Of a stretch of 13,021 nt of DNA, positions 1-5,588 are shown one piece after another. The position numbers were made by a program, and so were the translations under genes. The notes below the pieces were generated by a model that saw only the letters and a program-made list of their open reading frames with translations, ran no database searches and had not been told where the DNA came from. Position 1 is the stretch's first letter; every line of letters starts with the position of its first letter. The DNA comes from RYN-425 sp035542755 (GTDB lineage Bacteria; Patescibacteriota; Saccharimonadia; Saccharimonadales; UBA10212), in contig DATKKU010000024.1 in NCBI GenBank assembly GCA_035542755.1, positions 1-13,021 of the forward strand, written 5' to 3'.

Positions 1-494
1 TTTAGCTCGATATGGTCGCGCCCCAAAATTCTTAAGCGGTCCATTGCCAGGTGCGCGATAGTCTCTTTGTTGTCACCAATGAATCTTAAAACGGTGCCGT
101 CCGCAGTAACCGCCAAAGCGGCACAACCTTCGTGAAAATAAACAGGGTTGCCGGTAGCCACTAGCTCCTGAACTTTATCGCGGATTGCTTGGCTAATTGG
201 CCGCGGCTCAATCTCGGGATCCATGTAGTCGCCATTTATCTCGGTTACAGTGCGGTTGCCCGGCAATCTGATGCCCGCTAGTTCAATACGATCGTCCATG
301 CAGTGAGAGTCTGGGCTTACAGGCATTAAATATTTTTCGTCTCCGAAATCATCTATATGGGCGGCTTCGCGTTCCGAGTTTGGACCAAAGCTACCAATAT
401 TTCCGGCACCCAAAGTACCTTTATAAATAATCTTTACCGGGCTTTCCTGTTGCACATCGTTCACTTCGTATTCTCCTATTTTGATTTCGGACAT
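1..494 (-). CDS. Carbonic-anhydrase-like metal-site protein (partial, C-terminus outside window)
   Basis: An open frame of at least 164 codons starts at ATG 494 on the minus strand and runs off the window edge. The start is set by TGGAGG (505-510), 10 nt upstream. The sequence has no helix or signal peptide. Two short motifs stand out: Cys65-Met-Asp-Asp-Arg69 (CxDxR), then Leu-Pro-Gly-Asn at 77-80, and His121-Glu-Gly-Cys124 (HxxC). In beta-type and cadmium-type carbonic anhydrases CxDxR and HxxC supply the Cys, His, Cys metal ligands and the Asp-Arg dyad, and an (A/P)GN lies between them. From this I infer a soluble zinc or cadmium enzyme related to that fold, possibly acting on CO2/bicarbonate. 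The rest of the sequence is not recognisable, so a different small-molecule hydrolase or lyase is possible. It is divergent from the CorC-like operon. Confidence 0.55.
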   Translation of the reverse strand, partial: MSEIKIGEYEVNDVQQESPVKIIYKGTLGAGNIGSFGPNSEREAAHIDDFGDEKYLMPVSPDSHCMDDRIELAGIRLPGNRTVTEINGDYMDPEIEPRPISQAIRDKVQELVATGNPVYFHEGCAALAVTADGTVLRFIGDNKETIAHLAMDRLRILGRDHIEL

Positions 495-504
495 TAAAAA
501 TAAA

Positions 505-510
505 CCTCCA
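505..510 (-). promoter_or_regulatory. Shine-Dalgarno TGGAGG for the first minus-strand gene
   Basis: On the minus strand TGGAGG ends 10 nt before ATG 494. It fixes the start of this gene, which is open at its other end. Confidence 0.7.
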
Positions 511-572
511 GCAAGGTACTCAAACGTAAAAAAGAGCAAGCACCTATTTATTTACAAAAACAACAGCTTCCT

Positions 573-601
573 AATCTACTCCTGTGCAAGTTTTCTGTAA
601 A
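573..601 (-). promoter_or_regulatory. Candidate promoter of the carbonic-anhydrase-like gene
   Basis: Read on the minus strand, TTTACA (plus 596-601) and TAGATT (plus 573-578) are separated by exactly 17 nt. A start near position 566 would give a leader of about 70 nt carrying the Shine-Dalgarno. This contrasts with the near-zero leaders of the other unit-first genes. The -10 matches the consensus at only four of six bases. Confidence 0.4.
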
Positions 602-626
602 GAGCAATTCTGACAAACCCCAGATA

Positions 627-635
627 TGATACATT
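627..635 (+). promoter_or_regulatory. Extended -10 promoter of the CorC-aspS-SDR operon
   Basis: TGATACATT fits the extended -10 form TGnTAnnnT, and its hexamer (630-635) ends 8 nt before ATG 644. Transcription would begin 1-3 nt before the start codon, giving a leaderless mRNA. The earlier in-frame ATG at 626 lies inside this element. No good -35 hexamer is visible. Confidence 0.5.
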
Positions 636-643
636 TAAAGGGT

Positions 644-1699
644 ATGAGGCTAGTGCTTTACATAATTTTGCTCGTCGGCCTGGCTAACTCCATAATTATT
701 GATAAGGCCCTTGGTGTTTTTACCCCCAAAGAGCTAAAGCGCCGGGCCAAAAGCGGCCACGATAAAAAGTCGGCTGCGATTTACAAAATGGCCGCCTACG
801 GCCGTTCGCTGTCTGTGCTGCTGTGGCTCAAGGGCGTAATCTGCGCCGGAATTTTACTGATATTGCTCGGCGGCACTTCTTGGTTTGTGGCTTTGGTTTT
901 TGTGCTGGCAGTCGGCTGGAGTATAAAAATATGGCAACCGCCCAAGACCAACGACACCTGGGTCTGGTGGTGGGCGGCCAAGGTTGCGCCGGCTATAGCC
1001 TTTATAATGTCTTATCTTAGTCCGCTGCTGGGCGGCGGCCGACATAAAGGCACACCAACGCCTCGGAGCGGAGTTTATGAGAAAGAAGACCTGCTGGAGT
1101 TTTTGCACGACCAAAACAATCAGGCCGATAACCGTATATCCGAGTCCGAGCTAAAAATGGCTTTTAACGCTCTAACTTTCGGTGATAAAAAAGTCGGCGA
1201 GGTTATGACCCCGCTAAGACAAGTAAAACTGGTGGCCGATACCGAAACCATTGGCCCAATGCTAACCGACGAACTTTATAAAACCGGTTTTTCACGCTTT
1301 CCGGTGGTCCGCGAAGGCACAACCCGGGCGGCTAACCCCCAGGTTATCGGCACACTTTATCTAAAAGAGTTGATTGGCTACGAGGGCAAAAGTTTAGTGC
1401 GCGAGCTCATGGACCGCAAAGTTTTTTATATCAACGAAGTTCAAAGCCTGCGCGACGCGCTGGGCGCCTTTATAAAAACTCACCACCACATGTTTATAGT
1501 TGTTAATAATTTTGAAGAAGTAGTCGGGGTGCTGACCATTGAAGACGTCTTGGAGCAGATTTTGGGCGAAAAAATAGTTGATGAGTTTGACCACTACGAC
1601 GACCTTCGGGCAGTGGCTGGGCTAGAAGCCAAAAAAGACCATGCTGACCATGCTCACGTCAAAACCTCTGAACAAACAACCGAAACTGTTGTAGAATAA
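644..1699 (+). CDS. CNNM/CorC-like membrane protein with a CBS pair
   Basis: The product is 351 aa when started at ATG 644. An upstream in-frame ATG at 626 sits in the probable -10 box, and M1 at 644 leads straight into the first helix. Hydrophobic segments lie near 1-20, 58-76 and 78-97, with a Trp-rich stretch and a further helix at about 105-128. Residues 165-180 (ISESEL...NALTFGDKKVGEVMTP) are the typical entry to the CorC/CNNM CBS module. CBS1 spans about 183-245 and CBS2 about 252-312, ending GVLTIEDVLEQILGEKIVDE. Family members bind nucleotides through the CBS pair and are linked to magnesium/cobalt or sodium transport. The C-terminal CorC_HlyC domain is missing. The protein instead ends in a short His/Glu/Thr-rich tail (His333, 336, 338). 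The N-terminal membrane part is divergent from canonical DUF21, so the transport role is inferred. It is first in an operon, 5 nt before aspS. Confidence 0.8.
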   Translation: MRLVLYIILLVGLANSIIIDKALGVFTPKELKRRAKSGHDKKSAAIYKMAAYGRSLSVLLWLKGVICAGILLILLGGTSWFVALVFVLAVGWSIKIWQPPKTNDTWVWWWAAKVAPAIAFIMSYLSPLLGGGRHKGTPTPRSGVYEKEDLLEFLHDQNNQADNRISESELKMAFNALTFGDKKVGEVMTPLRQVKLVADTETIGPMLTDELYKTGFSRFPVVREGTTRAANPQVIGTLYLKELIGYEGKSLVRELMDRKVFYINEVQSLRDALGAFIKTHHHMFIVVNNFEEVVGVLTIEDVLEQILGEKIVDEFDHYDDLRAVAGLEAKKDHADHAHVKTSEQTTETVVE

Positions 1700-1704
1700 C
1701 AGAG

Positions 1705-3102
1705 ATGGAAAGAACAAACGCGGCTGATGCGCTTAGCAAGGTCGGCGAAAAAATTTTGGTCAAAGGCTGGGTGCACGCCCGACGCGACCACGGCAAACTT
1801 ATTTTTATAGACCTCCGTGACCGCTCAGGGCTGCTTCAAGTAGTGTTTTGGGGCGGGGGCGACGAAGAGCTTTTCAAAATGGCCGACTCCTTACGCAGTG
1901 AGTTTGTGGTTGCTGTAACCGGTACTGTTCAAAAGCGTAATGAAGGCCAAATAAACCCGGAAATGCCGACCGGCAGCGTAGAGCTTGGCGCCGAAACGCT
2001 GGAGATATTGAATGAGTCAGAAACTCCGCCATTTGAAATTACCGACGACACCTCAGGAGTGGGCGAAGAAACTCGCCTGAAATACCGCTACCTGGATTTG
2101 CGGAGTGAGCGTATGGCTAAAAATATTCGCTTGCGCAGCGCCTTTGTCCAAAATTGCCGCGAGTTCCTATTCAACGACGGCTTTGTGGAAATAGAAACTC
2201 CGCTACTAACCGAATCAACTCCCGAAGGCTCGCGCGACTTTGTGGTGCCGTCGCGTTTAAATCCCGGCAACTTTTATGCTTTGCCGCAGTCGCCGCAGCA
2301 GTACAAACAGCTTCTAATGATTGGCGGTTTTGAGCGCTACTTCCAAATTGCCCGCGCCGTCCGCGACGAGGACCTGCGCGCCGACCGCGGCTTTGAACAC
2401 AGCCAGGTAGATATTGAAATGAGCTTTGTGGAGCAGGAAGACGTTATGAACACAGTTGAGCAAATGATGATTCAGGTTGTTGAGAAGCTTGGCTATAAGG
2501 TTAAAGAAAAACCGTTCCCGCGCTTTACGTACGCCGAAGCCATGGATAAATTCGGCGCCGATAAGTTTGACCTGCGTTCTGAGGAAGAAAAGAAAGACCC
2601 TAAACTTCTGGCCTACGCCTGGGTATATAAGTTCCCGTTTTTTGAAAAGACCGACGAGGGCGGATGGACCTTTACACACAACCCGTTTTCAATGCCGGTG
2701 CCCGAGCACGTAGAAAAACTGCTTAAAAAGCAAGACATTGAAAACATTCTGACGACGCAATACGACCTGGTCTGCAACGGCTATGAATCCGGCGGCGGCA
2801 GTATCCGCGCCCACCAGCCGGAAATCCTGAAGGCGGTCTACGAGGTCATGGGCTTTAGTGAAAAAGATCTGGAAGAACGTGTCGGCCACATGCTGGAAGC
2901 CTTTAAATACGGCGTACCGCCGCACGGCGGCATTGCCCTTGGCATTGAACGAAACTTAATGAACCTGACAGGCGAATCTTACCTGCGCGAGGTCCAGGCC
3001 TTCCCGATGAGCGGTAAAGGCCAAACGGCCGTTATGAAAGCGCCTAAACCTCTGTCTGATAAACAGCTCAAAGAACTCGGAATCAAGGTAAAAGAGCAAT
3101 GA
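1705..3102 (+). CDS. aspS: Aspartyl-tRNA synthetase, short form lacking the GAD domain
   Basis: This class II synthetase attaches Asp to tRNA in the cytoplasm. The OB-fold anticodon domain is at about 16-100 (GWVHARRDHG at 21-30, FIDLRDR at 34-40). Motif 1 is around 155-170 (VEIETPLLTEST). LPQSPQ is at 193-198, the motif 2 region is at 217-240 (VRDEDLRADRGFEHSQVD), and motif 3 is at 408-428 (GGIALGIERNLMNLTG). At 465 aa it is about 120 residues shorter than usual bacterial AspRS. The segment between motif 2 and motif 3 cannot hold the GAD insertion. His29 in RDHG matches the residue seen in non-discriminating bacterial enzymes such as that of Pseudomonas aeruginosa, so it may also charge tRNA-Asn for later amidation. 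The start ATG is 5 nt after the CorC-like stop without a clear ribosome site, which suggests translational coupling. It ends in an ATGA overlap with the SDR gene. Confidence 0.95.
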   Translation: MERTNAADALSKVGEKILVKGWVHARRDHGKLIFIDLRDRSGLLQVVFWGGGDEELFKMADSLRSEFVVAVTGTVQKRNEGQINPEMPTGSVELGAETLEILNESETPPFEITDDTSGVGEETRLKYRYLDLRSERMAKNIRLRSAFVQNCREFLFNDGFVEIETPLLTESTPEGSRDFVVPSRLNPGNFYALPQSPQQYKQLLMIGGFERYFQIARAVRDEDLRADRGFEHSQVDIEMSFVEQEDVMNTVEQMMIQVVEKLGYKVKEKPFPRFTYAEAMDKFGADKFDLRSEEEKKDPKLLAYAWVYKFPFFEKTDEGGWTFTHNPFSMPVPEHVEKLLKKQDIENILTTQYDLVCNGYESGGGSIRAHQPEILKAVYEVMGFSEKDLEERVGHMLEAFKYGVPPHGGIALGIERNLMNLTGESYLREVQAFPMSGKGQTAVMKAPKPLSDKQLKELGIKVKEQ

Positions 3103-3839
3103 CCTTAAAAGATAAGGTAGTACTGGTAACGGGTTCGTCGAGCGGAATCGGGCAGGCCGTGGCTATAAGGTTTGCGCAAGAAGGAGCCAAAGTGGTTGCT
3201 AACTACCATATAAACAAGGAGGGGGGCGAGGACACACTCGCGAAACTTAAAGAAATTACCCCGAATTGCTTGCTAGTACAAGCTGATGTTAGCAAAGAAG
3301 CGGATGTCAAACGACTCTTTAAGACAGTGGTTGATAAATTTGGTGCCTTAGATATTCTTATTAATAATGCAGCCATCGGTACCGACAAGCGACCGTTCAT
3401 GGAAGCCAGCTATGATGATTTTCAAGAGATGATAGATACGGATATAACTAGCGTCTTCATGTGCTCCCAACAGGCCGCTCTCATTATGCAAAAACAGGGC
3501 CACGGTAAGGTACTCAACACTAGTTCGGTTAGGGGCTGGGAAGGCGGAGGACGAGCTCCAGTTTACGCAGCCATGAAAGCTGCAGTGAACAGTTTTACCA
3601 AGACGTTCGCTAAAACGGTCGCGCCGGAAATACAGGTTAACGCTGTTGGCCCAGGTTTTGTTAAGACTCGTAGCTATGACACCATGGCACCAGAAATGAT
3701 AAAGGGATTTATAGAATCGACCTACCTCAAGCGTTGGGTAACGGTTGAGGAAATCGCAGATGCATTTGTTTTCTTGGCTAAAAATGACGCTATGACTGGC
3801 CAAGTTATCTATGTCGATGCCGGCTTCACCTTAAAATGA
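3099..3839 (+). CDS. SDR-family oxidoreductase (FabG/glucose-dehydrogenase-like)
   Basis: This 246-aa classical short-chain dehydrogenase has a Rossmann NAD(P) motif TGSSSGIG at 11-18, the structural NNAA at 89-92, catalytic Ser143 (in NTSSVRG), and Tyr156 with Lys160 (YAAMK). PGFVKT follows at 185-190. The length is typical for the family. Where most members have Asn of the Asn-Ser-Tyr-Lys tetrad (usually xNxxGVF), this one reads TDITSVF with Asp115. The substrate cannot be read from sequence: 3-oxoacyl-ACP, a sugar and a steroid-like alcohol are all possible. The ATG overlaps the aspS stop as ATGA, so it is translated by coupling in the CorC-aspS-SDR operon. The functional link to AspRS is not obvious. 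Confidence 0.9.
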   Translation: MTLKDKVVLVTGSSSGIGQAVAIRFAQEGAKVVANYHINKEGGEDTLAKLKEITPNCLLVQADVSKEADVKRLFKTVVDKFGALDILINNAAIGTDKRPFMEASYDDFQEMIDTDITSVFMCSQQAALIMQKQGHGKVLNTSSVRGWEGGGRAPVYAAMKAAVNSFTKTFAKTVAPEIQVNAVGPGFVKTRSYDTMAPEMIKGFIESTYLKRWVTVEEIADAFVFLAKNDAMTGQVIYVDAGFTLK

Positions 3840-3845
3840 ACTAAC

Positions 3846-3897
3846 AGACTCAGCAGTCTTAACCTGTAAAAATCCAAGTTCAAAGGTCCAGACTTGG
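3846..3897. other. Convergent spacer with two small hairpins
   Basis: The spacer between the SDR gene and the DUF1801 gene holds AGACT-cagc-AGTCT (3846-3859) and CCAAGT...ACTTGG (3874-3879 with 3892-3897). Neither is followed by a clean T-run on either strand, so they are weak terminator candidates only. Confidence 0.25.
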
Positions 3898-4254
3898 CTA
3901 CTTATCTTTGGCTAACTGTTCCTTGACGCGGAAGGCGACCATTTTTTTAATCAGAGATGTGGGTAGAGGTTTGTCCAGGGCAAATCCAACCGTGGCCTTG
4001 GAGCGGTGGTAAGGCTCAATTTCTTTATCAAATTTTTTTATGGCCGAGGGCATGGCAAACAGGCTGACATGGTCCTTAAAATAGGCAAAGTAAACCAGCC
4101 GGCCATTAAGGCTGTAGTACGGCATGCCGTAACTGAGTTTTTCTTCAGCCTCCGGTGCGGACTCGCGAATAACTTGTCTAATCTGACGCAGCTTGCCTTG
4201 CACATTTTTGGGAGCCGCGGCTATATAATCGTCTACATTACTTGGTTCTTTCAT
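3898..4254 (-). CDS. DUF1801 (YdhG-like) small soluble protein
   Basis: The product is 118 aa from ATG 4254. A further in-frame GTG at 4272 overlaps a perfect TATAAT box, so it is rejected as the start. The DUF1801 pattern is visible: a helical N-terminus (VDDYIAAAPKNVQGKLRQIRQVI), EEKLSYGMPYYSLNGRLVYFAYFKDHVSLF at 37-66, and the tail region KATVGFALDKPLPTSLIKKMV at 86-106. Members share a small frataxin-like or YdhG-like fold. Their biochemical role is unsettled, and some have been proposed as iron-related. It has no membrane helix or signal. It stands alone between the convergent SDR gene and the divergent VKOR gene. The family call is firm and the function is not known. Confidence 0.85.
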   Translation of the reverse strand: MKEPSNVDDYIAAAPKNVQGKLRQIRQVIRESAPEAEEKLSYGMPYYSLNGRLVYFAYFKDHVSLFAMPSAIKKFDKEIEPYHRSKATVGFALDKPLPTSLIKKMVAFRVKEQLAKDK

Positions 4255-4263
4255 ACCTTTTGG

Positions 4264-4269
4264 ATTATA
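4264..4269 (-). promoter_or_regulatory. TATAAT -10 box of the DUF1801 gene
   Basis: On the minus strand a perfect TATAAT is followed by 9 nt and then ATG 4254. The leader would be about 3 nt. No convincing -35 is seen 17 nt upstream. Confidence 0.6.
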
Positions 4270-4304
4270 CACTCGGGTAATCTACGATTGTGAGCGTCGT
4301 CACA

Positions 4305-4332
4305 TTGTGGCGGCGTTTTAACGTGGCATACT
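4305..4332 (+). promoter_or_regulatory. Candidate promoter of the VKOR gene
   Basis: TTGTGG (4305-4310) and CATACT (4327-4332) are separated by 16 nt. The hexamer ends 10 nt before ATG 4343, giving a leader of about 4 nt. It shares the 88-nt divergent spacer with the DUF1801 promoter. Confidence 0.45.
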
Positions 4333-4342
4333 TGAGCCTAAG

Positions 4343-4906
4343 ATGGCTAAAAGAAAAATATTTGCCTGGATGCTAGGTGCCTCGGCTCTGGGGCTGGTCG
4401 CTTCATTCTGGCAATTGATGGAAAAATTGACCTTGCTCAAGGATTCGCATGCGGTTTTAAGCTGTAATTTAAATAGCGTCTTTAGCTGCAGTAGTGTGCT
4501 CAACTCTCACCAGGCTTCCGTTTTTGGACCACCCAATGCCCTAATTGGAGTAATGATGTTTACCTTTTTCTTTACCGTAGCACTAGCGGGGACGACCGGT
4601 TCCCAAATTGTCAGAAGGCTTGTTTTTGTAATTGAAGGGCTTGCTCTATTTATGCTTGGTTTTACGCTTTGGTTTTTGTACCAAAGCGCATTTAATATAC
4701 ATGCGCTATGTATTTTCTGTACCTTTGTGGGGACGGCAGTAGTGGTAATAAACGCTGCGATGCTTAGGCAGACGCTGCTGGTTATGCAACTAAAGAAATC
4801 ACCAAGACAAAAGGTTGATAGGCTTATTGGGTCCGGAGCGGACTTATTTGCTTGGGTCGTGCTTTGGCTGGCAGTGGCTCTAACCATGTTCATAAGGCTA
4901 AGTTAA
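4343..4906 (+). CDS. Vitamin K epoxide reductase (VKOR) family disulfide-forming membrane protein
   Basis: This 187-aa integral membrane protein matches the bacterial VKOR core, a four- to five-helix bundle that re-oxidises a DsbA-like thioredoxin partner and passes electrons to quinone. Helices are near 7-26, 64-84, 92-112, 121-142 and 166-184. The redox cysteines are all present: Cys41 and Cys49 in the extracytoplasmic loop (CNLNSVFSC) and Cys123-Ile-Phe-Cys126 (CXXC) at the start of helix 4. No fused thioredoxin domain follows, and no DsbA-like gene is in the window, so the partner must be encoded elsewhere. It may form a unit with the 59-aa membrane protein 50 nt downstream. The start at ATG 4343 is preceded by a -10-like box rather than a ribosome site. 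Confidence 0.88.
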   Translation: MAKRKIFAWMLGASALGLVASFWQLMEKLTLLKDSHAVLSCNLNSVFSCSSVLNSHQASVFGPPNALIGVMMFTFFFTVALAGTTGSQIVRRLVFVIEGLALFMLGFTLWFLYQSAFNIHALCIFCTFVGTAVVVINAAMLRQTLLVMQLKKSPRQKVDRLIGSGADLFAWVVLWLAVALTMFIRLS

Positions 4907-4945
4907 CCAGATTTGAGTAGACTGAGCGGGTGTAAGATAAGAAGT

Positions 4946-4951
4946 AGGAGG
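4946..4951 (+). promoter_or_regulatory. Shine-Dalgarno AGGAGG of the 59-aa microprotein
   Basis: A perfect AGGAGG lies 5 nt before ATG 4957 and supports this short frame as a translated gene. Confidence 0.75.
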
Positions 4952-4956
4952 GTTTC

Positions 4957-5136
4957 ATGGCAAAAAATGTAAAAATAGTAAAAAAGGGTGGGGCTGGGGG
5001 TGCTTATTTTTTGGGAATGATTGGAGCGGCAGTTTATTATCTGCACACGACAACCGGGTTCTGGTCTAGTATTGGGGGGCTGCTCAAAGCCTTAGTCTGG
5101 CCAGCTTTCTTGGTCTACCATCTCCTAAGTTTATAA
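4957..5136 (+). CDS. 59-aa glycine-rich single- or double-helix membrane microprotein
   Basis: I found this frame by reading the sequence: ATG 4957 to TAA 5134-5136. The N-terminus is basic (MAKNVKIVKK), followed by a Gly/Ala-rich helix GGAGGAYFLGMIGAAVYYL (11-29), a short TTTGFW turn, and a second hydrophobic stretch GGLLKALVWPAFLVYHLLSL (40-59). The strong AGGAGG, the clean stop and the terminator just downstream support it. The overall pattern (MAKNVK..., VWPAFLVYxLL at the end) is one I associate with small conserved proteins in Candidate Phyla Radiation genomes, though I cannot search to confirm. The role is unknown. Its place 50 nt after VKOR on the same strand may mean co-transcription. 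Confidence 0.8.
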   Translation: MAKNVKIVKKGGAGGAYFLGMIGAAVYYLHTTTGFWSSIGGLLKALVWPAFLVYHLLSL

Positions 5137-5156
5137 ATCCTACGGCATCCATAATT

Positions 5157-5196
5157 AAAAAACAGCGCGGCAATCAAAAGAAGCCGCACTGTTTTT
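5157..5196. terminator. Bidirectional intrinsic terminator
   Basis: Left arm AAAAACAG-C-GCGGC (5158-5171) pairs with right arm GCCGC-A-CTGTTTTT (5183-5196): a 5-bp GC stem, one C/A mismatch, CAG/CTG, then A-run with T-run. The loop is 11 nt. On either strand the stem is followed by a U-run, so it can serve both the 59-aa gene (+) and the 64-aa gene (-) that converge on it. Confidence 0.85.
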
Positions 5197-5208
5197 CTGG
5201 GCCGCGTT

Positions 5209-5403
5209 CTAGCCCCAGTTGAAGGTCTGGCCGAGTAACCAAATGCAGAAGGCGATTGCTATAAAAAACAATCCCAAACCAACCGGTGAACCCCAGCTAA
5301 ACCACGAACCCCAGGCCCGCCAATGCTTTAGGCTATCTTCATGCCACTTCATGCCATCTTTGCCCCAGTGTTCTTGAAGGTGTTTTTTGTGTTTTTCTTC
5401 CAT
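5209..5403 (-). CDS. 64-aa Trp/His-rich one-helix membrane protein
   Basis: The small protein starts at ATG 5403, with AAGGAG (5409-5414) 5 nt upstream. Residues 1-30 are charged and rich in Lys, His, Glu and Trp (MEEKHKKHLQEHWGKDGMKWHEDSLKHW by composition), probably an amphipathic cytoplasmic segment. One membrane helix spans about 41-60 (VGLGLFFIAIAFCIWLLG) and it ends FNWG. No family is recognised. It could be a small regulatory subunit of a membrane complex. The strong ribosome site and the dedicated terminator at 5157-5196 argue that it is real. It is convergent with the 59-aa gene and divergent from the GNAT gene. Confidence 0.75.
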   Translation of the reverse strand: MEEKHKKHLQEHWGKDGMKWHEDSLKHWRAWGSWFSWGSPVGLGLFFIAIAFCIWLLGQTFNWG

Positions 5404-5408
5404 AACTA

Positions 5409-5414
5409 CTCCTT
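5409..5414 (-). promoter_or_regulatory. Shine-Dalgarno AAGGAG of the 64-aa gene
   Basis: AAGGAG on the minus strand ends 5 nt before ATG 5403. It is a clear ribosome site for a very short gene. Confidence 0.75.
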
Positions 5415-5460
5415 ATATTTAGGTACACTTAACAAACTTAGTTCGACTAGGCTAAATTTG

Positions 5461-5517
5461 GTCCGCCCGGAGTGGTACTGGTTGTCTGACCGTGTTATTC
5501 GCTTGGGCGGGTAAGCG
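5461..5517. other. Overlapping inverted repeats in the 185-nt divergent spacer
   Basis: CCGCCC (5463-5468) pairs with GGGCGG (5505-5510), and G-U pairs on both sides can lengthen the stem to about 10 bp. The second arm also lies in the loop of another hairpin, CGCTT (5500-5504) with AAGCG (5513-5517). The two structures exclude each other. No coding frame explains them, and the spacer otherwise holds the promoters of the two flanking genes. Confidence 0.35.
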
Positions 5518-5575
5518 CAGGGCCGTTGCTGACTGCCACGTTAAACCTATTTAATCATTTTTTGCTCTTTAGCGA

Positions 5576-5581
5576 TACAAT
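5576..5581 (+). promoter_or_regulatory. TACAAT -10 box of the GNAT gene
   Basis: TACAAT ends 7 nt before ATG 5589 and is preceded by CTTTAGCGA. Almost the same block precedes the TSUP gene. The predicted leader is about 1 nt. No -35 hexamer is evident, though a T-run lies at 5558-5563. Confidence 0.6.
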
Positions 5582-5588
5582 AAGGTCT

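Noticed and set aside
626..643. ATG 626 as start of the CorC-like gene
   Set aside because: It lies within the TATGATACATT promoter-like element. ATG 644 begins exactly at the first membrane helix and has the 8-nt distance seen at other genes.
2314..2679. Long open frames antisense to aspS
   Set aside because: They sit opposite a well-conserved gene, have no ribosome site and show no family pattern. They arise from the codon bias of aspS.
3099..3102. UGA recoded as glycine (as in Gracilibacteria)
   Set aside because: aspS and the SDR gene both end at TGA at the correct family length, with aspS overlapping the next start as ATGA.
3348..3803. 151-codon frame antisense to the SDR gene
   Set aside because: The SDR motifs on the plus strand are complete, and the antisense frame has no recognisable protein character or start signal.
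4255..4272. GTG 4272 as start of the DUF1801 gene
   Set aside because: The extra six codons include a perfect TATAAT on the minus strand, and the family-like sequence begins after ATG 4254.
5157..5196. Inverted repeat as an insertion-sequence end
   Set aside because: The stem and U-runs between converging genes fit a shared terminator. There is no transposase or target duplication.
5434..5452. GTTCGA as a possible tRNA T-loop
   Set aside because: The surrounding TAGT-tcg-ACTA is only a 4-bp palindrome. No acceptor, D or anticodon stem can be built around it.
5526..5588. ATG 5526 as start of the GNAT gene
   Set aside because: The added 21 residues are upstream of the TACAAT box and have no GNAT similarity.
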